Below are positions 1 through 8,881 of a stretch of 64,000 nucleotides of DNA, in pieces. The notes beneath the pieces were generated by a model, which saw only the letters and a program-made list of their open reading frames with translations, had not been told where the DNA came from and did no database searches. This DNA comes from Pseudomonas sp. KNUC1026 (GTDB taxonomy: Bacteria; Pseudomonadota; Gammaproteobacteria; Pseudomonadales; Pseudomonadaceae): positions 3,224,001-3,288,000 of the forward strand of contig NZ_CP087138.1 in assembly GCF_021650705.1 (NCBI RefSeq). The letters are read 5' to 3'. The position numbers and the translations under genes were made by a program. Position 1 is the first letter of the stretch; every line of letters starts with the position of its first letter.

Positions 1-52
1 GGCGAAGGTGGCGATTGGGGAAGAAAGTGTAAGGATTGGCCGGGCCAGGGCC

Positions 53-120
53 TTGTCGCCAGGCGACAACTTGTTACAACCTGAACCCGTCACGCCCCGA
101 GGCTTATATCCAGGCGACAT
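53..120 (-). promoter_or_regulatory. ArgR operator cluster at left edge
   Basis: Three TGTCGC-N8-AA matches to the Pseudomonas ArgR half-site lie here. One is on the plus strand at 54-69. One is on the minus strand at 68-53, and together these form the perfect palindrome TTGTCGCCAGGCGACAA. The third is on the minus strand at 119-104. A -10-like TACACT lies on the minus strand near 32-27. The 16 bases GCGACAACTTGTTACA at 63-78 recur exactly at 9785-9800 in front of aotJ. No gene starts rightward, so I infer that it controls a leftward gene outside the window, probably the arginine succinyltransferase (aru) operon that follows argR in other pseudomonads. Confidence 0.7.
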
Positions 121-239
121 AAAACTACGGGAATGCGCAGTTTATACGTTGCCGAGGGCGTTTTGGAACGGGGTATTTCGAAGCGTGCTGGATTTACGTT
201 GCGCACGCGCTGCACTTGCGCTGCACCCGCGCCGCACCC

Positions 240-1397
240 TCAATCCAGCACCACGTGCGGCAGGAAGCGGCTGCTGTCCTTGGTGATCAGGCTGTCGTCT
301 TCTCGGATGCCGATACCGGCAGGCACATCCCCCACCACCCACGAACCGATCAGCGTGTAGCTGTCGCCAAAGCGAGGCAGTGGCGCCATGGCCTGCAGGA
401 TGTAGGGGGCGTCGGTGTAAGGCCCGCTCTCCTCTACCCGCTGGCCCTGTTCGGTACAGAGTTCGATATTGGCGCCTTCGCGAGAGAAAAACGGCTTGCG
501 TACCCGACCCTGCGCGACCGGCTTCGCGGGGGCCGGGTCGACGAACGCTGGCAGCAAATTCGGGTGGCCCTCGAAGAACCGCCACAGCAAGGGCAGGATC
601 CCCTTGTTGCTGATGATCGCCTTCCAGGCTGGCTCGATGAACTGCGTGCCGCTGGCGGCCACTGCCTGGCCGAACGGCTCCTCGAAGATGTGCTCCCAGG
701 CGTGCAGCTTGAATAGCCGGGTGATCGGCTCGCCCGCCAGATCAATGAAGCGGCCCTGGGTATCCAGCCCGATGTCCTGCAGGTCGATGTGGCGCGTGTC
801 GATGCCGGCGTGCGCCGCCATGCGCCGGAGGAAGTCGGTGGTGCCGCGGTCCTCGCTGGAACCGGCGATGGCGGAGAACCACCAGGGGCTGGCGTTGCCG
901 AAGGTCGCCAGCGCCCTCACCAGGTCCTCGGCAAGGGTATTGAACTGGTTGGCCTGCGCTGGCAGCTCGCCGCTGGCAATCTGCTCCTCGAGCCACAACA
1001 GCTGAATGGCGCCGGCCTCGAGCAATGAGGTCGGTGTGTCGTAGTTGGCCTCCAGCAGCTTGGCCGGGCCGCTACCGTTGTAGGAAAAATCGAAGCGCCC
1101 GTACAGATGCGGCTCGGCCCTGCGCCACGAGTCGCGCACCAGATCATGAAAAGCGGCGGGAATCGAAAGCTCGGTGAGCAACTGCTCGCTCTGAACGACA
1201 CGATCAACGACCTCCAGGCACATCTGATGCAACACCCGAGTGGGCGATTCCAGGTCATGCGTCACCTGCCGCTCGGTGAAGCGATAGTAGGCGCGCTCAT
1301 CCCAATAGCGCTCGCCGTCGAAGGTGTGAAAGCCAAAGCCCTGGGCTTCCACACGCGCCTGCCAGTTCGGGCGCTCGGCGATCCGGATCTTTTCCAT
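240..1397 (-). CDS. yjfC: Glutathionylspermidine synthase-like ATP-grasp protein (YjfC/YgiC family)
   Basis: A 385-residue protein starting MEKIRIAERP, the usual length of the YgiC/YjfC family. These proteins resemble the C-terminal ATP-grasp synthetase half of glutathionylspermidine synthase but lack the amidase half. The substrate is not established. Family features include the acidic segment YDTPTSLLEAG, the basic stretch RVRKPFFSREG and the C-terminal segment GSWVVGDVPAGIGIRED. The ATG at 1397 is two bases after the expected stop of the upstream DUF1190 gene, which argues for this start and for translational coupling. It is the last gene of a six-gene minus-strand cluster matching E. coli yjfIJKLMC. 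Confidence 0.85.
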   Translation of the reverse strand: MEKIRIAERPNWQARVEAQGFGFHTFDGERYWDERAYYRFTERQVTHDLESPTRVLHQMCLEVVDRVVQSEQLLTELSIPAAFHDLVRDSWRRAEPHLYGRFDFSYNGSGPAKLLEANYDTPTSLLEAGAIQLLWLEEQIASGELPAQANQFNTLAEDLVRALATFGNASPWWFSAIAGSSEDRGTTDFLRRMAAHAGIDTRHIDLQDIGLDTQGRFIDLAGEPITRLFKLHAWEHIFEEPFGQAVAASGTQFIEPAWKAIISNKGILPLLWRFFEGHPNLLPAFVDPAPAKPVAQGRVRKPFFSREGANIELCTEQGQRVEESGPYTDAPYILQAMAPLPRFGDSYTLIGSWVVGDVPAGIGIREDDSLITKDSSRFLPHVVLD

Positions 1398-2079
1398 GCT
1401 CAGCCGCCGGAGCTGAAGCCGCCCGGGTGGAGCTGCCCCAACCGCTGCGTGCGGTGGCGGAGCTGCCAAAGCCCCCACGCGATACCGCCGAACCGATCGA
1501 CTCGCTACGCCCGAGGGTCTGCGGCACGTAGCTGCCGGTGCTGCGCGCCTGGGTCGAGCGGCTGAAGGTCTGGCCGTTACCCGCCTGGCGCGACAGGGTG
1601 GAGGTCGAGTAACCGCCACTGCGATTGCGCATATCGTAGATGGGCTCGGAGTAATAGCGGTTGCCCCCGCCGCCGAGCATCTGCCCCAGCAGCAGCCCAG
1701 TGAGCATGCCGTTGCCACCATCACCGCCCTGGGCGCGCGCCTGTTCCGCGGCCTGCCGCGGTACGTCGCCCGACATCGCCAGCTCGAAACCACCCAGGCG
1801 AGGCACGTACGTGCCATCGGAGGTGACCTGGCAATAGCCAGGCACGAAGTCTTCGTCGCACGCGGCCTGGTCGTCATAGGTGGGCGCTATCTTGCGGTGG
1901 TCGTCCAACGCATGCATGTACGCGTTGGAGCACACATCTACTGGTACCTTGGCGTCCACACACTCCTGCACGGTCTTGAAATCCTTGCGCGCGGTGACAT
2001 TCACCGAGTCATCGCAGCCGGCCAATGCCAAGGGCAGCGCGCCGACCAGCACCAGCGTCGCGCAGCTTCGGTTTCTCAT
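1297..2079 (-). CDS. yjfM: DUF1190 lipoprotein-like protein (YjfM/YgiB family), C-terminus frameshifted
   Basis: The N-terminus is a lipoprotein signal (MRNRSCATLVLVGALPLALA before GC). A Cys-containing DUF1190 core follows, with VDVCSNAY and VPGYCQV, and then a Gly/Ser-rich tail. As read, the frame runs 101 bases into the next gene and ends in an unrelated Arg-rich tail. One added G in the GGG run near 1422-1427 would give the ending RGGFSSGG and a TGA at 1402-1400, two bases before yjfC. That yields 226 residues, close to the family length. The tail as read is therefore probably an artefact. The partner protein is YjfC, as with YgiB/YgiC. Confidence 0.8.
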   Translation of the reverse strand: MRNRSCATLVLVGALPLALAGCDDSVNVTARKDFKTVQECVDAKVPVDVCSNAYMHALDDHRKIAPTYDDQAACDEDFVPGYCQVTSDGTYVPRLGGFELAMSGDVPRQAAEQARAQGGDGGNGMLTGLLLGQMLGGGGNRYYSEPIYDMRNRSGGYSTSTLSRQAGNGQTFSRSTQARSTGSYVPQTLGRSESIGSAVSRGGFGSSATARSGWGSSTRAASAPAAEHGKDPDRRAPELAGACGSPGLWLSHLRRRALLG

Positions 2080-2104
2080 CGCATTCTCCTTGTGCGAGGT
2101 GGGC

Positions 2105-2530
2105 TCAGGCCGCTGGCGTCATGCAGGCGGAATTGAGCAGGCCGACACTGATGGCGACGGCTGCCGAATAGATGGCTGCCGACAGCTCACCGCGAGCGAT
2201 GCGCGCCGACAGCCCCTTGAGCACCAGGCTGGTGGCGCCAAAGGCCAGCAACTGCACGACCGCTGCGATCAACACCCACACGGTGAAATCCAGCACGCTG
2301 ATGCTGTAGGCGATGATGTTGCTCGCCGGCAGCGCGAAGCCCACCAGCGAACCGCCCAGGGCCACGGCGGCAGCCACGTTGTTTTCGCGGATCAGCTCGA
2401 ATTCGCGGTGCGGTGTGATGCGGGTGTAGATGAACTGGAACAGGGCAAAGAGCGCTGCCGCAACGGCGATGTAGACGATGAAGCCAAACACGGCCGTGGC
2501 ATTGAGCGACAGGGCGAGTGCGTCGAGCAT
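2105..2530 (-). CDS. yjfL: DUF350 family inner-membrane protein (YjfL-like)
   Basis: A 141-residue, very hydrophobic protein with about four membrane segments (roughly residues 14-34, 50-72, 80-104 and 117-137). This is the usual DUF350 topology and length, close to E. coli YjfL. The loop FIYTRITPHREFELIRENN between the first two segments is the conserved charged part. DUF350 proteins have no proven biochemical role. They recur beside PspA-like proteins and ATP-grasp enzymes, as here, which suggests a membrane-maintenance or envelope-stress function. It lies 14 bases after the preceding gene of the cluster. Confidence 0.85.
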   Translation of the reverse strand: MLDALALSLNATAVFGFIVYIAVAAALFALFQFIYTRITPHREFELIRENNVAAAVALGGSLVGFALPASNIIAYSISVLDFTVWVLIAAVVQLLAFGATSLVLKGLSARIARGELSAAIYSAAVAISVGLLNSACMTPAA

Positions 2531-2544
2531 GGGGGATGTCCTTG

Positions 2545-3191
2545 TCAGAGAACCTGAAGGTCAGGCAGTTGCAGGGTCACACCCACCGCAGTGGTGAGGG
2601 TGACGTTGCCCTGCTCGTCTTCCTCGACGGAAAACAGCAGGTATTCCTTGCGATTCACCAGGCCGATCTCGCGCGCGTAGAGCATCGCGTGGTGCTTGAC
2701 CGTATAGCGGGCCTCGGGGCTGGTCACCGATTCGAGCAAGGGTACCAGTTCGGCGAGGCCCGTTTCACTGCCCCACTGGCGCTCGAAGATTTCCCCTCGT
2801 GCTCCAGGGTCGGCAGGCCGACAGTCGCGGTCAGCCGTTGCAGTTCAGCCTTGCTGGTGACGCTCAGCGCGCTGAAGTAGCCGAACAGCTGCACCTCATC
2901 GATAGCCTCATTGCCTGGGCCGCCCATGACCACCTGCAGGAAGTAATCTTCGTCGTCCAGGTAATAACGCAGCAGGCGGCTGCCCTGCCCCAGCTCGATG
3001 CTGCCGCGAGCGCAGATCTTTTCATCACCGGGCACCACCACATAGGAATGGCCGCCAAGCAGGCTCGCCAATGACGACGAGAAGCTCGGCATACGCCCGA
3101 TGTCCAGGCCAAGCGGCCCATCCGCCCCGGCTTGCGGCGCCGCCTTGGCCGCTGGCGCCTCCAGGCCCAGCATGCGTTTGATCAGGCCCAT
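2545..3191 (-). pseudogene. yjfK: DUF2491 family protein (YjfK-like), one-base frameshift
   Basis: Two overlapping frames together make one DUF2491 protein. Residues 1-133 read MGLIKRMLGLEAP through LPTLEHEG in the first frame. The remainder, IFERQWGSETG through QLPDLQVL, is in another frame. The break is at the CCCC run 2793-2796 (GGGG on the coding strand). Adding one G gives EGEIFERQ and a complete 215-residue protein, near the length of E. coli YjfK. The gene has its normal place between the DUF350 and PspA-like genes. A read error is more likely than decay. No enzymatic motif was recognised. Confidence 0.8.
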
Positions 3192-3243
3192 GGCCTCGCT
3201 CCTTGCTTGAGGGGGCGCAGACGGGAGCCTGCGCCGCGCCAGG

Positions 3244-3942
3244 TTACTGCGGTGGGTTCTGCTTGGCCTTCAGGCGGGCCAGCACATCGGCGCCACTGGT
3301 AGCGGATGCCCCGATGCCAGCCTGCTGCAGGCGCCGCTCCAGGTCGCCACCGTTGGCAGCGTTGGCCAGCTCTTCGGCGGCTTCGAGCTTGGCGTCCTGC
3401 TCGTCCTGGCGTTGCTTGATACGGGCCAGCGAGTCGACGGCTGTTTCCAGCTTGCCATTGGCACCGCCGGTGGCTGTGGCAGTGGCTACGCGGGCCTGCT
3501 GCACGCTTTCGCGAGCCTTGGCCATTTCAACCTGCTGCTTGAGGCCCTTGATCTGCGCCTCGGCCTTGCTCAGCTGGGCTTGCAGGGCATTGGCCTGCTG
3601 CCCGAACTGGTCGGCCAGCACCTGCTCCTGATTGCGCTGGCCTTCGATCTCGGCGACCTTGGCGGCGCACTCGGTGGCCAATGCTTCTTCGCCCTTGTTC
3701 AGCGCGGCCATGGCCTTGCCTTCCCAGTTGGCGATGTCGTTGTTCAGCGCGTCGAGGCGCTGCTGCGAGAGCTTGTGCCGCGCCTTGATATCGACCAGGC
3801 CATTGCGCGCCTTGAGCAGGGCTGCCTCGGCATCGCGTTGCTCCTGTTCGAGAATGCGGATGGCGTTTGCGTCGACGATCGCCTCACCGGCTTCGGACAC
3901 GCCGCCACGTACGGCAGTGATGATTTTTTTCCAGATACTCAT
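3244..3942 (-). CDS. yjfJ: PspA/IM30 family protein (YjfJ-like)
   Basis: A 232-residue, almost wholly alpha-helical protein. It starts MSIWKKIITAVRGGVSEAGE, an amphipathic helix of the kind PspA proteins use to bind stressed membranes, and continues as a long coiled coil to about residue 200. Family features include ILEQEQRDAEAALLKAR. The C-terminus (GGDLERRLQQAGIG) is short. PspA/IM30 proteins form ESCRT-III-like rods on the inner membrane. No pspF or pspBC lies nearby, so this is a Psp branch with different partners (DUF350, DUF2170, DUF2491 and an ATP-grasp enzyme). Confidence 0.88.
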   Translation of the reverse strand: MSIWKKIITAVRGGVSEAGEAIVDANAIRILEQEQRDAEAALLKARNGLVDIKARHKLSQQRLDALNNDIANWEGKAMAALNKGEEALATECAAKVAEIEGQRNQEQVLADQFGQQANALQAQLSKAEAQIKGLKQQVEMAKARESVQQARVATATATGGANGKLETAVDSLARIKQRQDEQDAKLEAAEELANAANGGDLERRLQQAGIGASATSGADVLARLKAKQNPPQ

Positions 3943-3957
3943 GAAAGGCGGCTCCGG

Positions 3958-4383
3958 TCAGGCAGTGAAATGGTCGGCGAAGGCTTCGCTGGCGCGTACC
4001 AGGTTTTCGGCGAGTGTATCGATCTCGCGCACGATCACCGGCAGCGGCGATTCGGCGCTCAGTGCGCCGAACAACCCGTAATAGGCGATGCCACCCACCT
4101 GCTCGATGCACACCGCCGACAGCGGGAACAGTTCGCGGCTGCGCAGCACGGTGTCGTTGAACGCGGCGCGATCCTCCACCTTGCTTGCCTCCACCAGCAG
4201 GCCGTCGACCAGTACCTGGTCACCGGAGATCGCCAGTTCCAGGGCAAAGCCGTTGAGGTTGAGCCGCAGCACCGGTGCCGGGCCTTCCTGCAGGGCCAGC
4301 GCCAGGGCACCGCTGGTCACACGTTCATGTTGCTGCAAGGCCTGGTGCAGCGATGTGATGGACCACGCTGAGGTATCGCTCAT
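3958..4383 (-). CDS. yjfI: DUF2170 family protein (YjfI-like)
   Basis: A 141-residue soluble protein beginning MSDTSAWSITSLHQAL, consistent with DUF2170/YjfI in length and in its position as first gene of the yjfIJKLMC-type cluster. There is no signal peptide or membrane segment. The ATG at 4383 was chosen because it follows an AGGAGTG-like purine stretch and gives the family length. A longer upstream frame exists, but its extension is Arg/Cys-rich and looks non-coding. Its function is unknown. The cluster promoter should lie in 4384-4557; no clear sigma-54 or other consensus was seen there. Confidence 0.78.
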   Translation of the reverse strand: MSDTSAWSITSLHQALQQHERVTSGALALALQEGPAPVLRLNLNGFALELAISGDQVLVDGLLVEASKVEDRAAFNDTVLRSRELFPLSAVCIEQVGGIAYYGLFGALSAESPLPVIVREIDTLAENLVRASEAFADHFTA

Positions 4384-4557
4384 GAGCACTCCTTTTCTTC
4401 CGCAATGGCACCTGCAGGCGCCGGGCTTGAATGGCGAGATTCGCGTTACCGACGAACTCTTTCCTTGTGCGCGCAAACTACAGCGCTCGGGCACGGCTGA
4501 ACAGCGCCGCGCCACTATCCGCTGACTTTTCTTACAGAACAATCATGACAAGATCGG

Positions 4558-5539
4558 TCAGCCGCGCTCTGCCGGTGCCGACGCCAGCTCGAACGGGCTG
4601 CCGCCGCGGCGCTGGTTGCGGTCTTCGCGGGGGGTGGCACCGAAAAAATTGCGATAGGCGCTGGAAAAGTGCGGCCCGGACGAGAAACCGCACGACAGGC
4701 CGATCTGGATGATCGACTTGCTGGTCTGCAGCAACATCTGCCGCGCCTTGTTCAGGCGCAGCTCCAGGTAGTACTGGCTGGGCACGCGGTTCAGGTACTG
4801 CTTGAAGATGCGCTCCAGTTGCCGGCGCGACACGCACACGTGCTGGGCAATTTCGTCGGTGGTCAGGGGCTCTTCGATATTGGCCTCCATCAGCACCACC
4901 GCCTGGGTCAGCTTGGGGTGGCTGGAGCCCAGGCGATTCTGCAGGGGAATGCGCTGGCGCTCACCGCCCTCACGGATACGCTCCACCACCAGCTCTTCGG
5001 ACACCGCGCCGGCGAGCTCGTTACCGTGGTCGCGCGCCAGCATCGCCAGCATCAGGTCGAGCACGGCGATGCCGCCACAGGCGCTGAGGCGGTCGCGATC
5101 ACAATCGAACAGGTGGCTGGTGGCGATGACCTTGGGAAAACGCTCGGCGAAGTCGTCCTGCCAGCGCCAGTGCACTGCTGCCCGGTAGCCGTCGAGCAGG
5201 CCTAGTTGCGCCAAAGGATCAGATGCCCGCCCCCAGAGCGCCCATCACGCAGCCGCTTCGCGCCAGTTGCTTGAGCGCGGTGCCCAGGGCCGGGGGCAAA
5301 GCCTGTGGTGGTTCATCGGCCACCAGGAAAAGCCGCTGGCACCCCTCGAGCGCACCTGCCCATTGCCCACCAGGCAACTGCCAGGCGCCCGCAGCCTGCG
5401 GTTGGGCCTGGAAGAACGACAGCTCGTAGCTCACATCCGGATGTACCCGGGCCGCGACCTCCAGCGCTTCTTCGGCCAGGGCCAGGGTCATGGGCCTGGT
5501 GCCGGGCCAGATCAGAAAACCGATTCGCGGTGGAGTCAT
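4558..5539 (-). pseudogene. argR: Arginine regulator ArgR (AraC family with GATase1-like domain), one-base frameshift
   Basis: The N-terminal half (starting MTPPRIGFLIWPGTRPMTLA) resembles a DJ-1/PfpI-like domain. The C-terminal half is an AraC/XylS DNA-binding domain, with TTDEIAQHVCVSRRQLERIF and LSCGFSSGPHFSSAYRNFFG. The two halves are in different frames. The first runs GALGAGI into TGA at 5221-5219, and the second resumes at LAQLGLLDGY. Removing one base near 5217-5222 gives LGAGIYPLAQLGLLDGY and 326 residues, close to the known ArgR length. It closes the aotJQMOP-argR operon. ArgR activates arginine uptake and the succinyltransferase pathway. A GTG at 5557 is an alternative start. Confidence 0.88.
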
Positions 5540-5570
5540 GGGGGCAATTACGCTCACAGGCTAGAGGCGA

Positions 5571-6335
5571 CTATTTAAGACTACCGGAAAGGAATTGGCG
5601 CAGCCGCGCCGATTTCGGATCGCTAAGCACCTCGCGGGGTGCGCCCTGCTCCTCGATCAGGCCCTGATGCAGGAAGATCAACTGGTTCGATACTTCGCGA
5701 GCGAAACCCATCTCGTGAGTGACCACCACCATGGTGCGCCCCTCGCGGGCCAGCGACTGCATCACGCCCAGCACGTCGCCCACCAGCTCAGGGTCGAGCG
5801 CCGAAGTGGGTTCATCGAACAGCATAACCTCCGGCTCCATGGCCAGGGCGCGGGCGATGGCTACGCGTTGCTGTTCGCCGCCGGACATGTGTGCAGGATA
5901 AGCGCCCTTGCGGTGGGCCACGCCGACCTTGGCAAGGTAATGCTCGGCACGCTCGCGGGCCTCGGCCTTGCTCACCCCCAGCACCTGAACCGGGGCCTCC
6001 ATGACGTTTTCCAGCGCGCTCATGTGTGCCCACAGGTTGAAGTGCTGAAACACCATCGAGAGGCGCGAACGCATGCGCTGCAACTGGGCGCGGTCGGTGG
6101 CATGCAACGCCCCGTCCTTGCCTGGCGCAAGCTTCAGGGCCTCGCCATTGAGGCTGATGACGCCAGCGTGGGGCTGTTCGAGCAGGTTGATGCAGCGCAG
6201 AAAGGTGCTCTTGCCCGAGCCACTGGAGCCGATGATGCTGATCACATCGCCGGCACCGGCCGCGAGCGAGACGCCCTTGAGCACTTCGTTGTCGCCGAAG
6301 CGCTTGTGCAGGTCCTGGACCTGAAGCTTGTACAT
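5571..6335 (-). CDS. aotP: Arginine/ornithine ABC transporter ATP-binding protein AotP
   Basis: A 254-residue ABC ATPase of the polar amino-acid uptake class (HisP/GlnQ type). It has Walker [11 protein letters not shown], signature [15 protein letters not shown], Walker [15 protein letters not shown] and the switch histidine in VVVTHEMGF. The start [14 protein letters not shown] at 6335 matches family N-termini; an upstream in-frame extension is not family-like. It powers import of arginine and ornithine through AotQ and AotM. Its place between aotO and argR is the standard Pseudomonas order. Confidence 0.95.
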   Translation of the reverse strand: MYKLQVQDLHKRFGDNEVLKGVSLAAGAGDVISIIGSSGSGKSTFLRCINLLEQPHAGVISLNGEALKLAPGKDGALHATDRAQLQRMRSRLSMVFQHFNLWAHMSALENVMEAPVQVLGVSKAEARERAEHYLAKVGVAHRKGAYPAHMSGGEQQRVAIARALAMEPEVMLFDEPTSALDPELVGDVLGVMQSLAREGRTMVVVTHEMGFAREVSNQLIFLHQGLIEEQGAPREVLSDPKSARLRQFLSGSLK

Positions 6336-6354
6336 AGGGTTGGTATCCGTCGAT

Positions 6355-7461
6355 TCAGTCACTGAGCAGCCGCCCTTCGCGAAGCGGCTGGGCGCCGGCC
6401 ACCTTGGCCAGCCACACCCCGGGCTGGGCATAGCGCAGGCGCTCCACCGCGAACAGCACGCCGGCGATGGTGGAACGCACCACAGTGGCCCGGTCGCCCA
6501 AGGGGTCGATCACCTCGAACAGCGCATCGCCCGGCTGCACCTGGGTGCCTGGCTGGCTCAGGTAGCTCACGACCCCGGCGTGGGGCGGGTAATACAATTG
6601 CGTGCCGGCGAACGGCAGGCCCTCGCAGGAAGGCTGGGCCGCGATGGGTGCCTCGCCTGCGATCAGCCCTTGTTCGGTCAGAAACGCCAGGATGCCTTCA
6701 GCGTGAGCCTCGGCCTGCGCCGGGCCAGTGTCGGCCTGCCCGCCGAGTTCCAGCGTGGTCGCCATGCAGGCCAGCGGCACGTGGTCGAATTGGCGAGACA
6801 AACGCAGCCAGGGCAGTGAACAGGCCTCATCGAAGCTGCTGCCGCCGGAGTCCTCGGCCAACAGCCCGACCGCCATGCCCAGGTGAGCGGCCAGCGAGCG
6901 CCACTGGGGCCAGTGCTGCGGCAGGGCGTACATGTGCAGTGCCGCCTCGGCGTCGCAATGCAGGTCGAGCATGATGTCGGCGTCGCAGGCGTGGCTGAGC
7001 AACAGGCGCTGCAGCCCCTCGAGCGCTGTGCTGGGTGCACGCAGGCTTGCCAGGTGGTCGCGCATCGCCTGGCGGATCATCTGGGTATTGGCATGTGGAT
7101 CGTCGCCGAGGCGGCCTTGCAGCGCCTCGGCCACGGGAGCAGACAGCTCGACGAAGTCCCGATTGAAATTGCGCCCGCTACCCTGCTCGAAACGCCCCTG
7201 ATGCACGCCTTGTAGCAACTGCCCAAGGCCCAGCGGGTTGGCCACGGGCACCAGCTCGATGGTACCCAGCAGGCGCTGCTCGGCTTCAAGCCTGGCCAGG
7301 CGCTGCTTCAGTGCCCACGCCGTGCGCATGCCCGGCAGCTCGTCGGCATGCAGGCTGGCCTGGATGTAGGCCTTGCGCTCACCCTGGCCAAAACGGAATA
7401 CGCTCAGGGTACGTTCGGTACCCAGGCTGCTCCAGGGCAGGCGGTGGTCGATTCTTTGCAT
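6355..7461 (-). CDS. aotO: AotO, succinylglutamate desuccinylase/aspartoacylase-like protein
   Basis: A 368-residue protein of the M14-like AstE/ASPA superfamily. The zinc motif HADELPGM (His-x-x-Glu) lies near residue 39 and [12 protein letters not shown] near residue 167. The segment GRNFNRDF fits the substrate-binding site. The C-terminal 80 residues form a beta-rich, biotinyl-like region. AotO is encoded in the arginine uptake operon but was reported as not required for transport, and its substrate is not established. It is separated from aotM by only three bases. Confidence 0.9.
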   Translation of the reverse strand: MQRIDHRLPWSSLGTERTLSVFRFGQGERKAYIQASLHADELPGMRTAWALKQRLARLEAEQRLLGTIELVPVANPLGLGQLLQGVHQGRFEQGSGRNFNRDFVELSAPVAEALQGRLGDDPHANTQMIRQAMRDHLASLRAPSTALEGLQRLLLSHACDADIMLDLHCDAEAALHMYALPQHWPQWRSLAAHLGMAVGLLAEDSGGSSFDEACSLPWLRLSRQFDHVPLACMATTLELGGQADTGPAQAEAHAEGILAFLTEQGLIAGEAPIAAQPSCEGLPFAGTQLYYPPHAGVVSYLSQPGTQVQPGDALFEVIDPLGDRATVVRSTIAGVLFAVERLRYAQPGVWLAKVAGAQPLREGRLLSD

Positions 7462-7464
7462 GGT

Positions 7465-8163
7465 TCAGCCCCTGCGCGGAGAAAGGTAGGCGAGCCAGCG
7501 CCGCTCGGCCAGGCGAAACAGCCGCACCAGCAGCAGCGTCAAGGCCAGGTAGAAGGCCCCAGCGGTGACATAGGCTTCGAACGGCAGGTAGTACTGCGCG
7601 TTCACCGCCCGTGCGGCGCCGGTGAGATCCATCAGCGTGACGATCGACGCCAGGCTGGTGGTCTGCAGCATCATGATCACTTCATTGCTGTACTGCGGCA
7701 GCGCACGGCGCATCGCCGAGGGCAGCAGGATACGCCGGTACATCGTGGCCGGCGACATGCCCATGGCCCGCGCGGCCTCGACTTCACCCGACGGCGTGGC
7801 GCGCAGGCTGCCGGCGATGATCTCGGCGGTGTAGGCGCTGGTATTGATGGCAAAGGCAAGGCAGGCGCAGAAGGTTGCACTTGAAAGCCACGGCCACAGC
7901 ACGCTCTGGCGAACCGCCTCGAACTGCGCCAGCCCGTAGTAGATCAGGAACAACTGCACCAGCATCGGCGTGCCGCGGATCACGTAGGTGTAGCACCAGG
8001 CCGGCAGGTTCACCCAGCGCCTGGGCGACACCCGCATCAATGCCAGCGGCAGCGCCACCAGCAACCCGAACGCCAGCGCGATTGCCAGCAGCTTGAGGGT
8101 TTCGAGCAGCCCGGCAAGATACATCGGCAGGCTCGCCCACACCACGGTGTAGTCGAAAATCAC
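7465..8163 (-). CDS. aotM: Arginine/ornithine ABC transporter permease AotM
   Basis: A 232-residue inner-membrane permease of the HisM type. It has about five membrane segments and the EAA loop, seen as GEVEAARAMGMSPATMYRRI followed by LPSAMRRALPQYSNE. It pairs with AotQ to form the channel of the arginine/ornithine importer. The N-terminus MIFDYTVVWASLPMYLAGLL is typical. It lies four bases after aotQ, consistent with co-translation. Confidence 0.95.
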   Translation of the reverse strand: MIFDYTVVWASLPMYLAGLLETLKLLAIALAFGLLVALPLALMRVSPRRWVNLPAWCYTYVIRGTPMLVQLFLIYYGLAQFEAVRQSVLWPWLSSATFCACLAFAINTSAYTAEIIAGSLRATPSGEVEAARAMGMSPATMYRRILLPSAMRRALPQYSNEVIMMLQTTSLASIVTLMDLTGAARAVNAQYYLPFEAYVTAGAFYLALTLLLVRLFRLAERRWLAYLSPRRG

Positions 8164-8167
8164 AGGT

Positions 8168-8847
8168 TCACCTCTTCACGCCGTGGCTGTAGCGCCGCTC
8201 GACCCACTTGAGCAGCAGCAACGATACGCTGGTGATGACCAGGTACAGCGCCGCCACCACCAGGTAGAACGTGAACGGCTGGCGCGTGGCATCGGCTGCC
8301 TGCTTGGCCTTGAACATCATGTCCTGCAGGCCCACCACGCTCACCAATGCTGTGGCCTTGGTCAGCACCAGCCAGTTGTTGGTGAAGCCCGGCATTGCCA
8401 GGCGCACCATCTGCGGCACCAGCACGCGGAGGAACACCTGCAGCGGGCGCATGCCATAAGCCATGCCCGCCTCGGCCTGGCCGGCGGGAATCGCCAGGAA
8501 GGCGCCGCGGAAGGTCTCCGACAGGTACGCGCCGAAGATGAAACCCAGGGTGAAGATTCCGCATGCCAACGGATCGAGGTCGATGTAGTCGTCATGGCCC
8601 AGCATGGGTGCGACACGATTGAGCAGGTCCTGGCCGCCGAAGAAGATCAGCAGGATCAGCACCAGGTCGGGAATGCCGCGAATGACCGTGGAATAAACGT
8701 CGCCCAACCACGCCAGCGGCCGCACCGGGGACAACCGCAAGGCAGCCCCAGCAGGCCCAGCGCGATCGCCAGAGCCATCGACGCCAGCGCCAGCTGCAGC
8801 GTAAGGCCAACGCCCTCGACGATCAGTTCAGCGTAACCGCTCAGCAT
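8168..8847 (-). pseudogene. aotQ: Arginine/ornithine ABC transporter permease AotQ, one-base frameshift
   Basis: The N-terminal frame (MLSGYAELIVEGVGLTLQLA to LGLLG) breaks at the CCCC run 8746-8749. The next frame continues AALRLSPVRPLAWLG to the end. Adding one G on the coding strand gives a 226-residue HisQ-type permease. The EAA loop is present (GQAEAGMAYGMRPLQVFLRV). It is the first of the two permeases and follows aotJ by 34 bases. Since a non-functional permease would inactivate arginine uptake while every other part is intact, a base-calling error is the better explanation. Confidence 0.9.
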
Positions 8848-8881
8848 GGCCGCACACCTTCAAAACCCATCGACATACCGG

